Shown one piece after another: positions 1 through 5,947 of a DNA stretch of 6,555 bases (position 1 is the stretch's first letter; the number at the start of each line of letters is the position of its first letter). The notes under the pieces were generated by a model that saw nothing but the letters and a program-made list of their open reading frames with translations, did no database searches and was not told the DNA's origin. The stretch covers positions 1-6,555 of the forward strand of contig JAEZGR010000101.1 in assembly GCA_023437255.1 (NCBI GenBank). Reading direction: 5' to 3'. Made by a program: the position numbers and the translations under genes. This DNA is from Pseudomonadota bacterium. GTDB lineage: Bacteria > Pseudomonadota > Gammaproteobacteria > Burkholderiales > Burkholderiaceae_B.

Positions 1-451
1 GATGCAAACACGCGCCTTCATACTGGAAACCGAAGACGCCATCATCACCCTTGATGGCACGATCAGTCTGAAGGAAGAGCGGCTCGATCTTGATATCCGG
101 CCGGAGAACAAGACTCTGCGTATCTTCACCTTCCGTTCGCCGCTGTATGCGCGTGGCACCTTCAAGAATCCCGATGTCGGCGTGCAGGCCGTGCCGGTGG
201 CGGCCCGTGCCGGTGCGGCCGTCGCATTGGGTGTCGTGGCGACACCCCTTGCGGCGCTCGTCCCTCTGTTGAACATGGGTACCGAAGACAGCAACCAGTG
301 TTCGGCACTGCGAGGCGGCAAGGGGGGTGGCGGCGCGCGCGGCCAAGAGACTCAGCGCGAGACCGGCCCTCGAGGCGCAGCCTCAGGCGGCGGAAGGGGC
401 GGCAACAAGAAAGAGTCCGACACCGAATTCGAGGAAGTCATTCCTCATTGA
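1..451 (+). CDS. AsmA-family protein, C-terminal fragment (5' end outside window)
   Basis: This is the C-terminal 149 or so residues of a larger protein; the frame is open to the left edge, so the ATG at position 2 is probably an internal Met. Residues 1-60 match the end of the AsmA C-terminal domain: a beta-rich stretch with ETEDAIITLDGTISLKEE, a DIRPENKT step, and SPLYARGTFKNPDVG. A hydrophobic segment (about 69-90) and the TEDSNQCSAL motif follow, typical of the AsmA terminus. AsmA-like proteins are large, inner-membrane-anchored periplasmic proteins linked to outer-membrane assembly and lipid transport. After the Cys at 100 the tail (about 104-136) is very rich in Gly and Arg, then returns to an ordinary acidic end, TEFEEVIPH. 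The stop codon at 449-451 faces the stop of the convergent MgtC-family gene 19 bases away. Family assignment is fairly sure; the reading of the Gly-rich tail is less so. Confidence 0.8.
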   Translation, partial: MQTRAFILETEDAIITLDGTISLKEERLDLDIRPENKTLRIFTFRSPLYARGTFKNPDVGVQAVPVAARAGAAVALGVVATPLAALVPLLNMGTEDSNQCSALRGGKGGGGARGQETQRETGPRGAASGGGRGGNKKESDTEFEEVIPH

Positions 452-470
452 GCGTGCACTGCGAGGCAGA

Positions 471-1040
471 TCAGGGATCGGCCCGGTCGCGATCTTCGGG
501 GGGCGGAACGAAACGCTGAGATGCCGGACCTCGAGGGTCTTCGAACTCGCTGGCAGAGGAAGATGGCACTGTCGGGTCGATGCGGCGCTCCAGCCGCGCC
601 ATGGCGCCCAGAATGAACAGGGCGGCCAGGGTGCCGAGCACCGCGGTGCTTTCCCGGCCCATACCGGCGGCAACGCCCACCGCGGCAGCCACCCAGATGC
701 TCGATGCGGTGGTCAGACCCTTGATAGCCCAGCGCTGGTCCTGCTTTAGGATGGCGCCAGCACCCAAGAAGCCGATGCCGGCAGTAATGCCCTGCAGCAC
801 CCGGCTGGCGTCGGCGATATCCATGCCACTGCGCAGGGGCACCAGAATGAAGAGCGCCGCGCCCAACGACACCATCATGTGTGTTCGCAACCCCGCGGCT
901 TTCCCCTTGCGCTCACGATCGAACCCGATGAGCGCGCCCAGGAGCGCCGCGACCATCAGGCGCACGCAGATGATGGTGGCTTCGGTCAGGTCGGAAACAT
1001 CCGAGAATTCCTGCAGTATCGTTGCCCAGATGCGGTCCAT
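471..1040 (-). CDS. MgtC/SapB-family inner-membrane protein
   Basis: The protein is 189 aa when started at the ATG at 1040. That start is preferred over the in-frame ATG at 1067 because AGGA lies 7 nt before it, the residues gained by the upstream start look unlike the family, and the upstream ATG has no Shine-Dalgarno. The family core is clear: the R-L-ALLGALIGFDRERKGKAAGLRTH region (about 27-54), QGITAGIGFLGAGAIL (83-98) and KGLTTASSIWVAAAVG (107-122). About four to five membrane segments are visible (near 22-40, 56-69, 83-98, 111-128, 132-149). A hydrophilic Pro/Asp/Arg-rich tail (155-189) replaces the ACT-like C-terminal domain of Salmonella MgtC, which is longer (about 230 aa). Family members are linked to low-Mg2+ adaptation and, in pathogens, intramacrophage survival, but many short homologues like this one are of unknown role. 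No Mg2+ transport should be assumed. It is transcribed away from the transporter operon. Confidence 0.92.
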   Translation of the reverse strand: MDRIWATILQEFSDVSDLTEATIICVRLMVAALLGALIGFDRERKGKAAGLRTHMMVSLGAALFILVPLRSGMDIADASRVLQGITAGIGFLGAGAILKQDQRWAIKGLTTASSIWVAAAVGVAAGMGRESTAVLGTLAALFILGAMARLERRIDPTVPSSSASEFEDPRGPASQRFVPPPEDRDRADP

Positions 1041-1111
1041 GGGTGGTTCCTGAAAGTATGCGGGCATGCACAGGTTAGAATAACGATCTTTCTTCTTTCT
1101 ACTGTACGAGC
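1041..1111. promoter_or_regulatory. Divergent intergenic region with candidate -10 elements
   Basis: This 71-bp gap between the divergently transcribed MgtC-family gene and the YqaE-like gene is visibly more AT-rich than its surroundings, with a pyrimidine run at about 1087-1100. On the + strand TAGAAT (1076-1081) matches the sigma70 -10 consensus at 5 of 6 positions and would give a leader of roughly 24 nt to the ATG at 1112; I see no good -35 partner. On the - strand the same bases contain TATTCT, with a weak CGTACA 17 nt upstream. Promoters for both units must lie here or nearby, but the precise elements are inferred. There is no room for a riboswitch in so short a leader, and I see no clear operator palindrome. 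Confidence 0.35.
1048..1051 (-). promoter_or_regulatory. Shine-Dalgarno of the MgtC-family gene
   Basis: Read on the minus strand this is AGGA, 7 nt before the ATG at 1040. It decides the start: the upstream in-frame ATG at 1067 has no comparable site. Confidence 0.6.
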
Positions 1112-1303
1112 ATGCGCCTGCTGATCGCCCTATTGTTGCCGTGGCTCACGTTTTTCACGATCGGTCGCCCAATCGCCGGCATCATTTGCCTGGTGCTGCA
1201 AGTCACGCTGATCGGTTGGTTGCCGGCTGCGCTATGGGCGGTCTATGCCCTTGGCCAGTACAAGACTGACAAGAAGATCGAGAAGGTTCTTCAGCAGAAA
1301 TAG
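1112..1303 (+). CDS. YqaE/Pmp3-like small membrane protein
   Basis: This 63-aa protein is almost entirely hydrophobic up to residue 48: a first membrane segment at about 2-17 (LLIALLLPWLTFF), a short turn around IGRPIAG (17-23), and a second segment at about 24-48 containing LIGWLPAALWAVYAL. The two-helix pattern with a Pro in the first helix and GW-P-A-WA in the second fits the YqaE/Pmp3 (UPF0057) family, though it is longer than the usual 50-55 aa because of a charged, Lys-rich tail (KTDKKIEKVLQQK). Yeast Pmp3 affects membrane potential and salt tolerance; bacterial members are stress-linked and poorly understood. There is no proper Shine-Dalgarno before the ATG, only GAG too close to it. 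Its stop (TAG) is one base before the ATPase ATG, so it is probably the first cistron of the transporter operon. Its link to transport is an inference from position alone. Confidence 0.82.
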   Translation: MRLLIALLLPWLTFFTIGRPIAGIICLVLQVTLIGWLPAALWAVYALGQYKTDKKIEKVLQQK

Positions 1304-1304
1304 C

Positions 1305-2843
1305 ATGGAATCTTCTTCGACACCCGCCCGGCTGGCGCTGAGAGGGATCACGAAGCGGTATCCCACGGTAGTTGCCAACGACAGCGTCGACCTGACCGTC
1401 AAGCCCGGCGAGATTCATGCCATCCTCGGCGAGAATGGCGCGGGCAAGTCCACCCTGATGAAAATCATCTACGGGGTGACGCGTCCTGATTCCGGACACA
1501 TTCTCTGGAACGGCGAAGACGTGCGCATCGCGAATCCTGCTGCGGCCCGTCAGCTGGGCATCGGTATGGTGTTCCAGCATTTCTCGCTGTTCGACACCCT
1601 CACCGTAGCTGAAAACATTTCGTTGGGCCTGCCGGGTCGGCATCGCATGGCCGAACTCGAGCAGCGTATTGCACAGAAGGCCGCCCAGTACGGGCTGGAT
1701 CTCGAACCGCAGCGTCATGTACATACCCTCTCGGTGGGTGAGTGTCAGCGCGTTGAGATCGTGCGTGCCCTGTTGGGTGAGCCGCAGCTGCTGATTCTCG
1801 ATGAGCCGACCTCGGTGTTGACGCCACAGGCGGTGCAAGCCCTGTTCCAGACCTTGCGTCAGCTGGCCTCCGAGGGCTGCAGCATCCTGTACATCAGCCA
1901 CAAGCTCGATGAAATTCGTGAGCTGTGTCACGCCTGTACGGTCATGCGAGGTGGCCGTGTCACTGGCGTTTGCGACCCCCGACAGGAGACCGACGCCAGT
2001 CTTTCCCGACTCATGATCGGGAGCGAGCCTCCCGTCGTGCGCCACGAGGAGCGGCCGGCCGGCCGCGTTTTATTTTCGGTGCGTGAGCTTACGCTGCCAC
2101 GGGCTCACCCGTTTGCCACCCCGCTCGAAGATATCAGCTTCGACCTGCGCGAGGGCGAGATCCTGGGCGTCGCGGGCGTGTCGGGCAATGGTCAGCAGGA
2201 ACTCCTCGCAGCGCTGGCGGGCGAAGACAGCCGCGTCGCCCGCGACGTATTGCTGCTCGATGGCAAGCCTGTCGGCCACACCTCTGCTTCGTGGCGCCGC
2301 AATCACGGGGTGGGCTTTGTGCCCGAGGAACGCCTGGGTCGAGGCGCGGTGCCCGATCTTTCGCTCGCTCAGAACATGCTGCTGTCGCACCAGAACCGGC
2401 AGACGATCCGTCGCGGCTTCGTGCGCCGCCCCATGCTGCGTTCGCTGGCCGACGGCATCATTGATCGCTTCCGGGTCAAGGCGCACGGGCCACAGGCCGC
2501 TGCAGCCAGTCTCTCCGGGGGCAATTTGCAAAAATACATCATCGGCCGCGAAGTCACGCGCCAGCCCCGTGTGCTTCTGGTCGCGCAGCCCACCTGGGGC
2601 GTCGACGTGGGTGCCGCCGCCCAGATCCGCGCCGAACTCCTCTCACTGCGAGACGCGGGTTGCGCCGTCCTCCTGATTTCTGAAGAACTCGACGAACTGT
2701 TCGAGATCTCCGACCGCCTCATGGTGATAGCAAAAGGGCGTGTATCGCCCTCGATACCCACGCGTGATGCGTCACTCGATCTGATCGGCCGCTGGATGAG
2801 CGGCTTGTGGAATGATTCGGAGGTCGGGCATGCTGAGGCTTGA
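1305..2843 (+). CDS. ABC importer ATPase with two nucleotide-binding domains (nucleoside/simple-sugar type)
   Basis: This 512-aa protein is two fused ABC ATPase domains that energise the importer encoded downstream. Domain 1 is complete: Walker A GENGAGKST (42-50), Q-loop Gln91, signature LSVGECQRV (142-150), Walker B LLILDEP (162-168) and switch His199. Domain 2 has a degenerate P-loop, GVSGNGQQEL (291-300), lacking the Lys and Ser/Thr; a good signature LSGGNLQK (403-410); and LLVAQPTWGVD (424-434) where Walker B Asp and the catalytic Glu are replaced by Ala and Gln. This asymmetry, with only the first site competent, is common in YufO/NupA-like nucleoside ATPases and related CUT2 proteins. 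The ATG at 1305 is chosen because upstream in-frame codons overlap the YqaE-like gene and encode an Arg-rich, non-family extension. No Shine-Dalgarno is well placed, so translation is probably coupled through TAG-C-ATG. The 3' end overlaps permease 1 by 14 nt. The Cys147 in the first signature is unusual, since Gln is normal there. Confidence 0.95.
   Translation: MESSSTPARLALRGITKRYPTVVANDSVDLTVKPGEIHAILGENGAGKSTLMKIIYGVTRPDSGHILWNGEDVRIANPAAARQLGIGMVFQHFSLFDTLTVAENISLGLPGRHRMAELEQRIAQKAAQYGLDLEPQRHVHTLSVGECQRVEIVRALLGEPQLLILDEPTSVLTPQAVQALFQTLRQLASEGCSILYISHKLDEIRELCHACTVMRGGRVTGVCDPRQETDASLSRLMIGSEPPVVRHEERPAGRVLFSVRELTLPRAHPFATPLEDISFDLREGEILGVAGVSGNGQQELLAALAGEDSRVARDVLLLDGKPVGHTSASWRRNHGVGFVPEERLGRGAVPDLSLAQNMLLSHQNRQTIRRGFVRRPMLRSLADGIIDRFRVKAHGPQAAAASLSGGNLQKYIIGREVTRQPRVLLVAQPTWGVDVGAAAQIRAELLSLRDAGCAVLLISEELDELFEISDRLMVIAKGRVSPSIPTRDASLDLIGRWMSGLWNDSEVGHAEA
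2051..2076 (+). other. Terminator-like palindrome inside the ATPase gene
   Basis: GCGGCCGGCCGGCCGC (2051-2066) is a perfect 16-nt self-complementary sequence that can fold as a 6-bp all-GC stem with a 4-nt loop. One base later comes TTTTATTTT (2068-2076), so it has the shape of an intrinsic terminator on the + strand. It lies in codons 249-258, the linker between the two ATPase domains, and uses TTA and TTT codons that are atypical in this GC-rich gene. It may be chance; translating ribosomes would normally mask it. Confidence 0.3.
2819..2823 (+). promoter_or_regulatory. Shine-Dalgarno of permease 1
   Basis: GGAGG lies 6 nt before the ATG at 2830 and inside the ATPase coding region. It favours 2830 over the in-frame ATG at 2812, which would place this site inside the permease gene. 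Confidence 0.75.
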
Positions 2844-3891
2844 GCGCCGCGCCCAACCTTCCCGGCTCATGGCATGGTGCTCACCGCTGCTCGCGGTAGT
2901 GCTTACCGCTCTGTGCGGCCTGGTGCTGTTTGCGGTCGTCGGCAAAGATCCGATCGCCAGTCTGAGAGTTTTCTTCCTTGAACCCATCAAGGACCTGCAT
3001 GGCTGGTCTGAAGTGGGCGTCAAGGTAGCCCCGCTTCTGACCATCGCGGTGGGGCTGTCGATCTGCTTCCGGGCCAATGTGTTCAACATCGGTGCCGAGG
3101 GTCAGTTGGTGGTGGGCGCGATCACCTCCGGCGCGCTGGTGCTGTTCCTCGACAACGAAGAAAACGGCGGGGCCTTGCTTATCGCCATGGCACTGGCCGC
3201 CGGTGTCGTGGGCGGCATGGCCTGGGCGGCCATTACCGCCTTCTTGCGCGACCGTTTCAATGCCAACGAGATTCTGGTTTCCCTCATGCTGGTCTATGTG
3301 GCCGAGCTCCTGCTCAGTTACCTGGTGCATGGCGCGCTCATGGACCCAGACGGCTTCGGTTTTCCGCAGTCCAAGCTGTTTTCCGATGGTTGGCTGCTGC
3401 CGGTCGTGTTGCCAGGCACCCGCCTGCACATTGGCATTGTGCTCGCTCTGATTGCCGCCGTTGTCGGCTGGCTGTATCTCACGCGCAGTTTCTCGGGCTT
3501 CAAGCTGCAGGTCGGCGGCATCGCTCCGATGGCGGCCCGCTACGCAGGCTTCTCGTCGCGCAGTTCGCTGTGGATTTCGCTGCTCGTCTCGGGGGGACTG
3601 GCAGGGCTGGCTGGCGCCGCTGAAGTCATGGGACCCATCGGCCAGCTCACGCCCTCTATTTCGCCGGGCTATGGTTTTGCGGCCATTATTGTGGCCTTCG
3701 TTGGGCGTCTGCACCCGCTGGGTGTGATTTTTTCCAGCTTCATTATGGCCCTGTTCTACATCGGCGGTGAGCTCGCGCAGAGCCGGCTGGGCATGCCCAG
3801 CGCGGTGACCGGCATTTTCCAGGGGATCCTGCTTTTTGCCCTGCTTGCCTGCGACGTGCTGATCCACAATCGCTTGCGCTGGAGACGCTGA
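2830..3891 (+). CDS. ABC importer permease 1 (BPD_transp_2 family, nucleoside type)
   Basis: This 353-aa inner-membrane permease is one half of the channel of the BMP-type importer. Family landmarks are FRANVFNIGAEGQLVVGA (80-97), the NANEILVSLMLVY stretch (144-156), and GYGFAAIIVAFVGRLHPLGV (280-299); all are characteristic of YufP/NupB-like subunits in Pfam BPD_transp_2. About eight to ten hydrophobic segments can be seen, including 16-37, 66-79, 92-107, 115-138, 147-168, 200-217, 247-264, 282-310 and 328-345. A short basic cytoplasmic N-terminus (RLERR) and a basic end (RLRWRR) fit the positive-inside rule. The start at 2830 has a good GGAGG site. The first 14 bases overlap the ATPase 3' end, and the TGA stop overlaps the next ATG, so the three genes are translationally linked. 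Length is normal for the family. Nucleoside or purine specificity is inferred from the family, not from a motif. Confidence 0.93.
   Translation: MLRLERRAQPSRLMAWCSPLLAVVLTALCGLVLFAVVGKDPIASLRVFFLEPIKDLHGWSEVGVKVAPLLTIAVGLSICFRANVFNIGAEGQLVVGAITSGALVLFLDNEENGGALLIAMALAAGVVGGMAWAAITAFLRDRFNANEILVSLMLVYVAELLLSYLVHGALMDPDGFGFPQSKLFSDGWLLPVVLPGTRLHIGIVLALIAAVVGWLYLTRSFSGFKLQVGGIAPMAARYAGFSSRSSLWISLLVSGGLAGLAGAAEVMGPIGQLTPSISPGYGFAAIIVAFVGRLHPLGVIFSSFIMALFYIGGELAQSRLGMPSAVTGIFQGILLFALLACDVLIHNRLRWRR
3881..3885 (+). promoter_or_regulatory. Shine-Dalgarno of permease 2
   Basis: GGAGA lies 5 nt before the ATG at 3891, within the last codons of permease 1. Together with the ATGA overlap it supports coupled translation. 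Confidence 0.55.
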
Positions 3892-4808
3892 TGGACGCTC
3901 TCGCACCTCTCATCGCTTCCGCCATTGTTGCCGGTACACCGCTCATGCTGGCGGGCCTGGGTCTGCTGGTGAATGAACGCAGCGGAGTGATCAATCTGGG
4001 CTCCGAGGGCATGATGCTGATGGGCGCCATCGCCGCGTTTGCCACCACCGTGGGCACCGGCAGTTACGTGCTGGGTTTTCTGGCCGGGGCGGTGGTCGCC
4101 ATGATGATGTCCGGTTTTTTTGCGTGGCTCACGATTTGGTTGGGCGCCAACCAGGTCGCCACGGGTCTGGCGCTGTCGCTGTTCGGTGTGGGCACCTCGG
4201 CCTACCTGGGCCTGCCCTACGCGGGTGACAGCCTCCAGCCGCCGCAGTTCGCCATTCCGGTATTGGCCGACATACCGGTGCTGGGTCAGGCGCTGTTCCG
4301 CCAGCATCCGCTGGTGTACGGCTCCATACTCCTGTGCTTTGCAATTGCCTGGTTCCTGGGGCGCACTCGCGCCGGCCTCATTGTGCGGGCTGTGGGGGAA
4401 TCTCCGGCGTCGGCTCATTCACTGGGTTACGACGTGCGCCGGATCCGGCTGGCCTGCGTGCTGTTCGGCGGCGTGTGCGCGGGGTTGGCGGGCGCTTTCA
4501 TGTCGCTGGTATACACGCCCTTGTGGGTGGAAGGCATGGTGGCCGGGCGCGGCTGGATCGCCCTGGCGCTCACCACTTTTGCCACCTGGCGGCCCTTCCG
4601 GGTCATGGCGGGTGCCTATCTGTTTGGCGGCATCACCATCCTCACGTATCACATGCAGGCGCTGGGCGTGCCCATCGCCTCACAGCTGCTTTCGATGCTG
4701 CCGTATATTGCCACCGTGGTGGTGCTGGTGCTGATATCGCGCAACGCCGCCTGGATCCGCCTCAACATGCCGGCGTCTCTCGGCAAGAATTTCAATCCCA
4801 ACGCATAA
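3891..4808 (+). CDS. ABC importer permease 2 (BPD_transp_2 family, nucleoside type)
   Basis: This 305-aa inner-membrane protein is the second, shorter half of the channel. It shows the classic early motif SGVINLGSEGMMLMGA (31-46), matching the usual N-L-G-EGMMLMGA of YufQ/NupC-like permeases. The cytoplasmic coupling region RAGLIVRAVGESPASAHSLG (160-179) and the late AGRGWIALAL (218-227) are equally typical. Roughly eight hydrophobic segments are seen, including 8-27, 40-55, 60-80, 88-107, 141-156, 186-208, 221-250 and 266-283. The ATG shares its A with the TGA of permease 1 (ATGA), and the preceding GGAGA supports this start. Permease pairs of about 350 and 305 aa are standard for this importer class and pair with the single fused ATPase. 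Only 11 nt separate its TAA from the binding-protein ATG. Nothing appears truncated or degenerate. Substrate is inferred from family. Confidence 0.94.
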   Translation: MDALAPLIASAIVAGTPLMLAGLGLLVNERSGVINLGSEGMMLMGAIAAFATTVGTGSYVLGFLAGAVVAMMMSGFFAWLTIWLGANQVATGLALSLFGVGTSAYLGLPYAGDSLQPPQFAIPVLADIPVLGQALFRQHPLVYGSILLCFAIAWFLGRTRAGLIVRAVGESPASAHSLGYDVRRIRLACVLFGGVCAGLAGAFMSLVYTPLWVEGMVAGRGWIALALTTFATWRPFRVMAGAYLFGGITILTYHMQALGVPIASQLLSMLPYIATVVVLVLISRNAAWIRLNMPASLGKNFNPNA

Positions 4809-4811
4809 GGA
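4807..4811 (+). promoter_or_regulatory. Shine-Dalgarno of the binding-protein gene, overlapping the permease 2 stop
   Basis: AAGGA begins on the last two bases of the TAA stop of permease 2 and lies 8 nt before the ATG at 4820. A ribosome terminating on permease 2 is therefore placed to reinitiate, and the site also fixes the start of the binding protein. Confidence 0.7.
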
Positions 4812-4819
4812 TCGACATC

Positions 4820-5902
4820 ATGTCTGGACACTTCATTCGCAATGCCCTGGGCGCAGCCGCGCTGGCCCTGTCCGTGGGCGCCCCGGCAGTGGCGCAAGAC
4901 GAACCGCTCAAGGTGGGCTTTGTTTACGTGAGCCCGATCGGCGAAGCAGGCTGGACCTGGCAGCAGGATATCGGCCGCCGCGAGCTCGAGAAGGCGCTGG
5001 GCGACAAGGTGGTGACACAATACGTGGAAGACGTGCCCGAAGGTGCCGACGCCGAGCGTGTGATCCGTGACCTGGCCCAACAGGGCAACAAGCTGATCTT
5101 TACGACCTCATTCGGCTACATGAACCCGACGCTCAAGGTCGCCAAGCAGTTTCCCGATGTGAAGTTCGTGCACTCCACGGGCTACAAAACGGCCGACAAC
5201 GTCGCGGTGACCAACGCCCGCTTCTACGAAGCGCGCTATCTGGCCGGCATCATCGCAGGCAAGATGACCAAGAGCAACGTCATCGGCTACGTGGGCGCCT
5301 TCCCGATTCCTGAAGTGCTGCAGGGCATCAACGCCTACACCCGCGGCATTCGCAGCGTGAACCCCGACGCCGAGGTGCGCGTGATCTGGGTGAACAGCTG
5401 GTACGATCCGGGCAAAGAACGTGACGCCGCGCTGGCGCTCATGGGTCAGGGGGCCGACGTGCTCACCCACCACACTGACTCTACCGCCACGGTGCAGGTT
5501 GCCGAAGAGCAGGGCAAGTACGCGGTTGCCTATCACTCCGACATGAGCAAATTCGCGCCCAAGGCTCAACTGGCTGCAGTCACCCACCACTGGGGTGACT
5601 ACTTCACCAAGGCCGCGCGCGAAGTGCTCGACGGCACCTGGAAATCCGACATGACCTGGGGCGGCCTGAAAGCCGACATGGCGCGTATCGAGGCATTCGG
5701 CGAAGCCGTTCCCGAAGACGTGCGCGCGTTGGTCGAAGAAAAGCGTCAGGCGATCATCGCCGGTACGCTGACACCTTTCGACGCACCGGTGAAGGACAAC
5801 ACCGGCAAGGTCGTGCTCGAATCGGGTTCGCTCGATGACGACGCCCTGAGCCGCATGAACTTCTACGTCGAAGGCGTGGCCGGCAAGCTGCCGCGCAAAT
5901 AA
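4820..5902 (+). CDS. BMP/PnrA-family periplasmic substrate-binding protein
   Basis: This 360-aa protein is the receptor of the importer: it binds ligand in the periplasm and delivers it to the permeases. A Sec signal peptide covers about residues 1-25 (basic start, ALGAAALALSVGAP core, AVA cleavage site before QDEP). There is no lipobox Cys, so it should be a soluble periplasmic protein rather than a lipoprotein like spirochaete BmpA/PnrA. The mature part fits the BMP domain: LKVGFVYVSPIGEAGWTWQQ (30-49), an IFTTSFGYM strand-loop (93-101), FPDVKFVHSTGY (111-122), RYLAGIIAGKMT (139-150), IGYVGAFPIPEV (155-166), WVNSWYDPGKE (190-200) and LTHHTDS (215-221). Relatives bind nucleosides or purine bases, with aromatic residues stacking on the base; Trp45, Trp47 and Phe98 are candidates by position. 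The ATG at 4820 is chosen for its signal peptide and AAGGA site; the frame is open far upstream but only as an antiparallel shadow of permease 2. It is the last gene of the operon, followed by a strong hairpin. Confidence 0.95.
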   Translation: MSGHFIRNALGAAALALSVGAPAVAQDEPLKVGFVYVSPIGEAGWTWQQDIGRRELEKALGDKVVTQYVEDVPEGADAERVIRDLAQQGNKLIFTTSFGYMNPTLKVAKQFPDVKFVHSTGYKTADNVAVTNARFYEARYLAGIIAGKMTKSNVIGYVGAFPIPEVLQGINAYTRGIRSVNPDAEVRVIWVNSWYDPGKERDAALALMGQGADVLTHHTDSTATVQVAEEQGKYAVAYHSDMSKFAPKAQLAAVTHHWGDYFTKAAREVLDGTWKSDMTWGGLKADMARIEAFGEAVPEDVRALVEEKRQAIIAGTLTPFDAPVKDNTGKVVLESGSLDDDALSRMNFYVEGVAGKLPRK

Positions 5903-5904
5903 TG

Positions 5905-5947
5905 CGTGAAGATGCCGCGGCATACACGTGCCGCGGCGTCGCTCACG
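5905..5947. terminator. Bidirectional terminator-like hairpin between convergent genes
   Basis: Bases 5911-5922 pair with 5929-5940 over 12 bp (core GCCGCGGCA/TGCCGCGGC, one G-U pair) around a 6-nt loop, TACACG. A further 5-bp outer stem (CGTGA 5905-5909 with TCACG 5943-5947) extends it across a small internal loop. It starts 3 nt after the binding-protein stop, and its right outer arm contains the stop codon of the convergent hydrolase. There is no T-run after the stem on the + strand and only a weakly T-rich stretch (ATTATTTG) on the - strand, so it is not a textbook intrinsic terminator. It may instead protect mRNA 3' ends or work with Rho. Confidence 0.55.

Noticed and set aside
580..1053. 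A plus-strand open frame of 157 codons opposite the MgtC-family gene.
   Set aside because: It is a Met/Arg/Pro-rich shadow; the minus strand encodes the conserved MgtC core.
1041..1111. A purine riboswitch in front of the transporter operon.
   Set aside because: The leader is too short, and no paired P1-P2-P3 layout or conserved junction is visible.
1203..2045. A 280-codon minus-strand open frame opposite the ATPase domain 1.
   Set aside because: The sense strand carries all ABC motifs in register; the antisense product has none.
2881..3906. A 341-codon open frame on the minus strand opposite permease 1.
   Set aside because: It is antisense to a clear permease with strong family motifs. 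The predicted protein is rich in Gln, His, Arg and Asn, with no recognisable domain, as expected for a shadow of a hydrophobic gene in GC-rich DNA.
4334..4819. A possible long N-terminal extension of the binding protein.
   Set aside because: It lies out of frame over permease 2 and encodes an Arg/His/Gly-rich non-family sequence. The ATG at 4820 has a ribosome site and is followed at once by a signal peptide.
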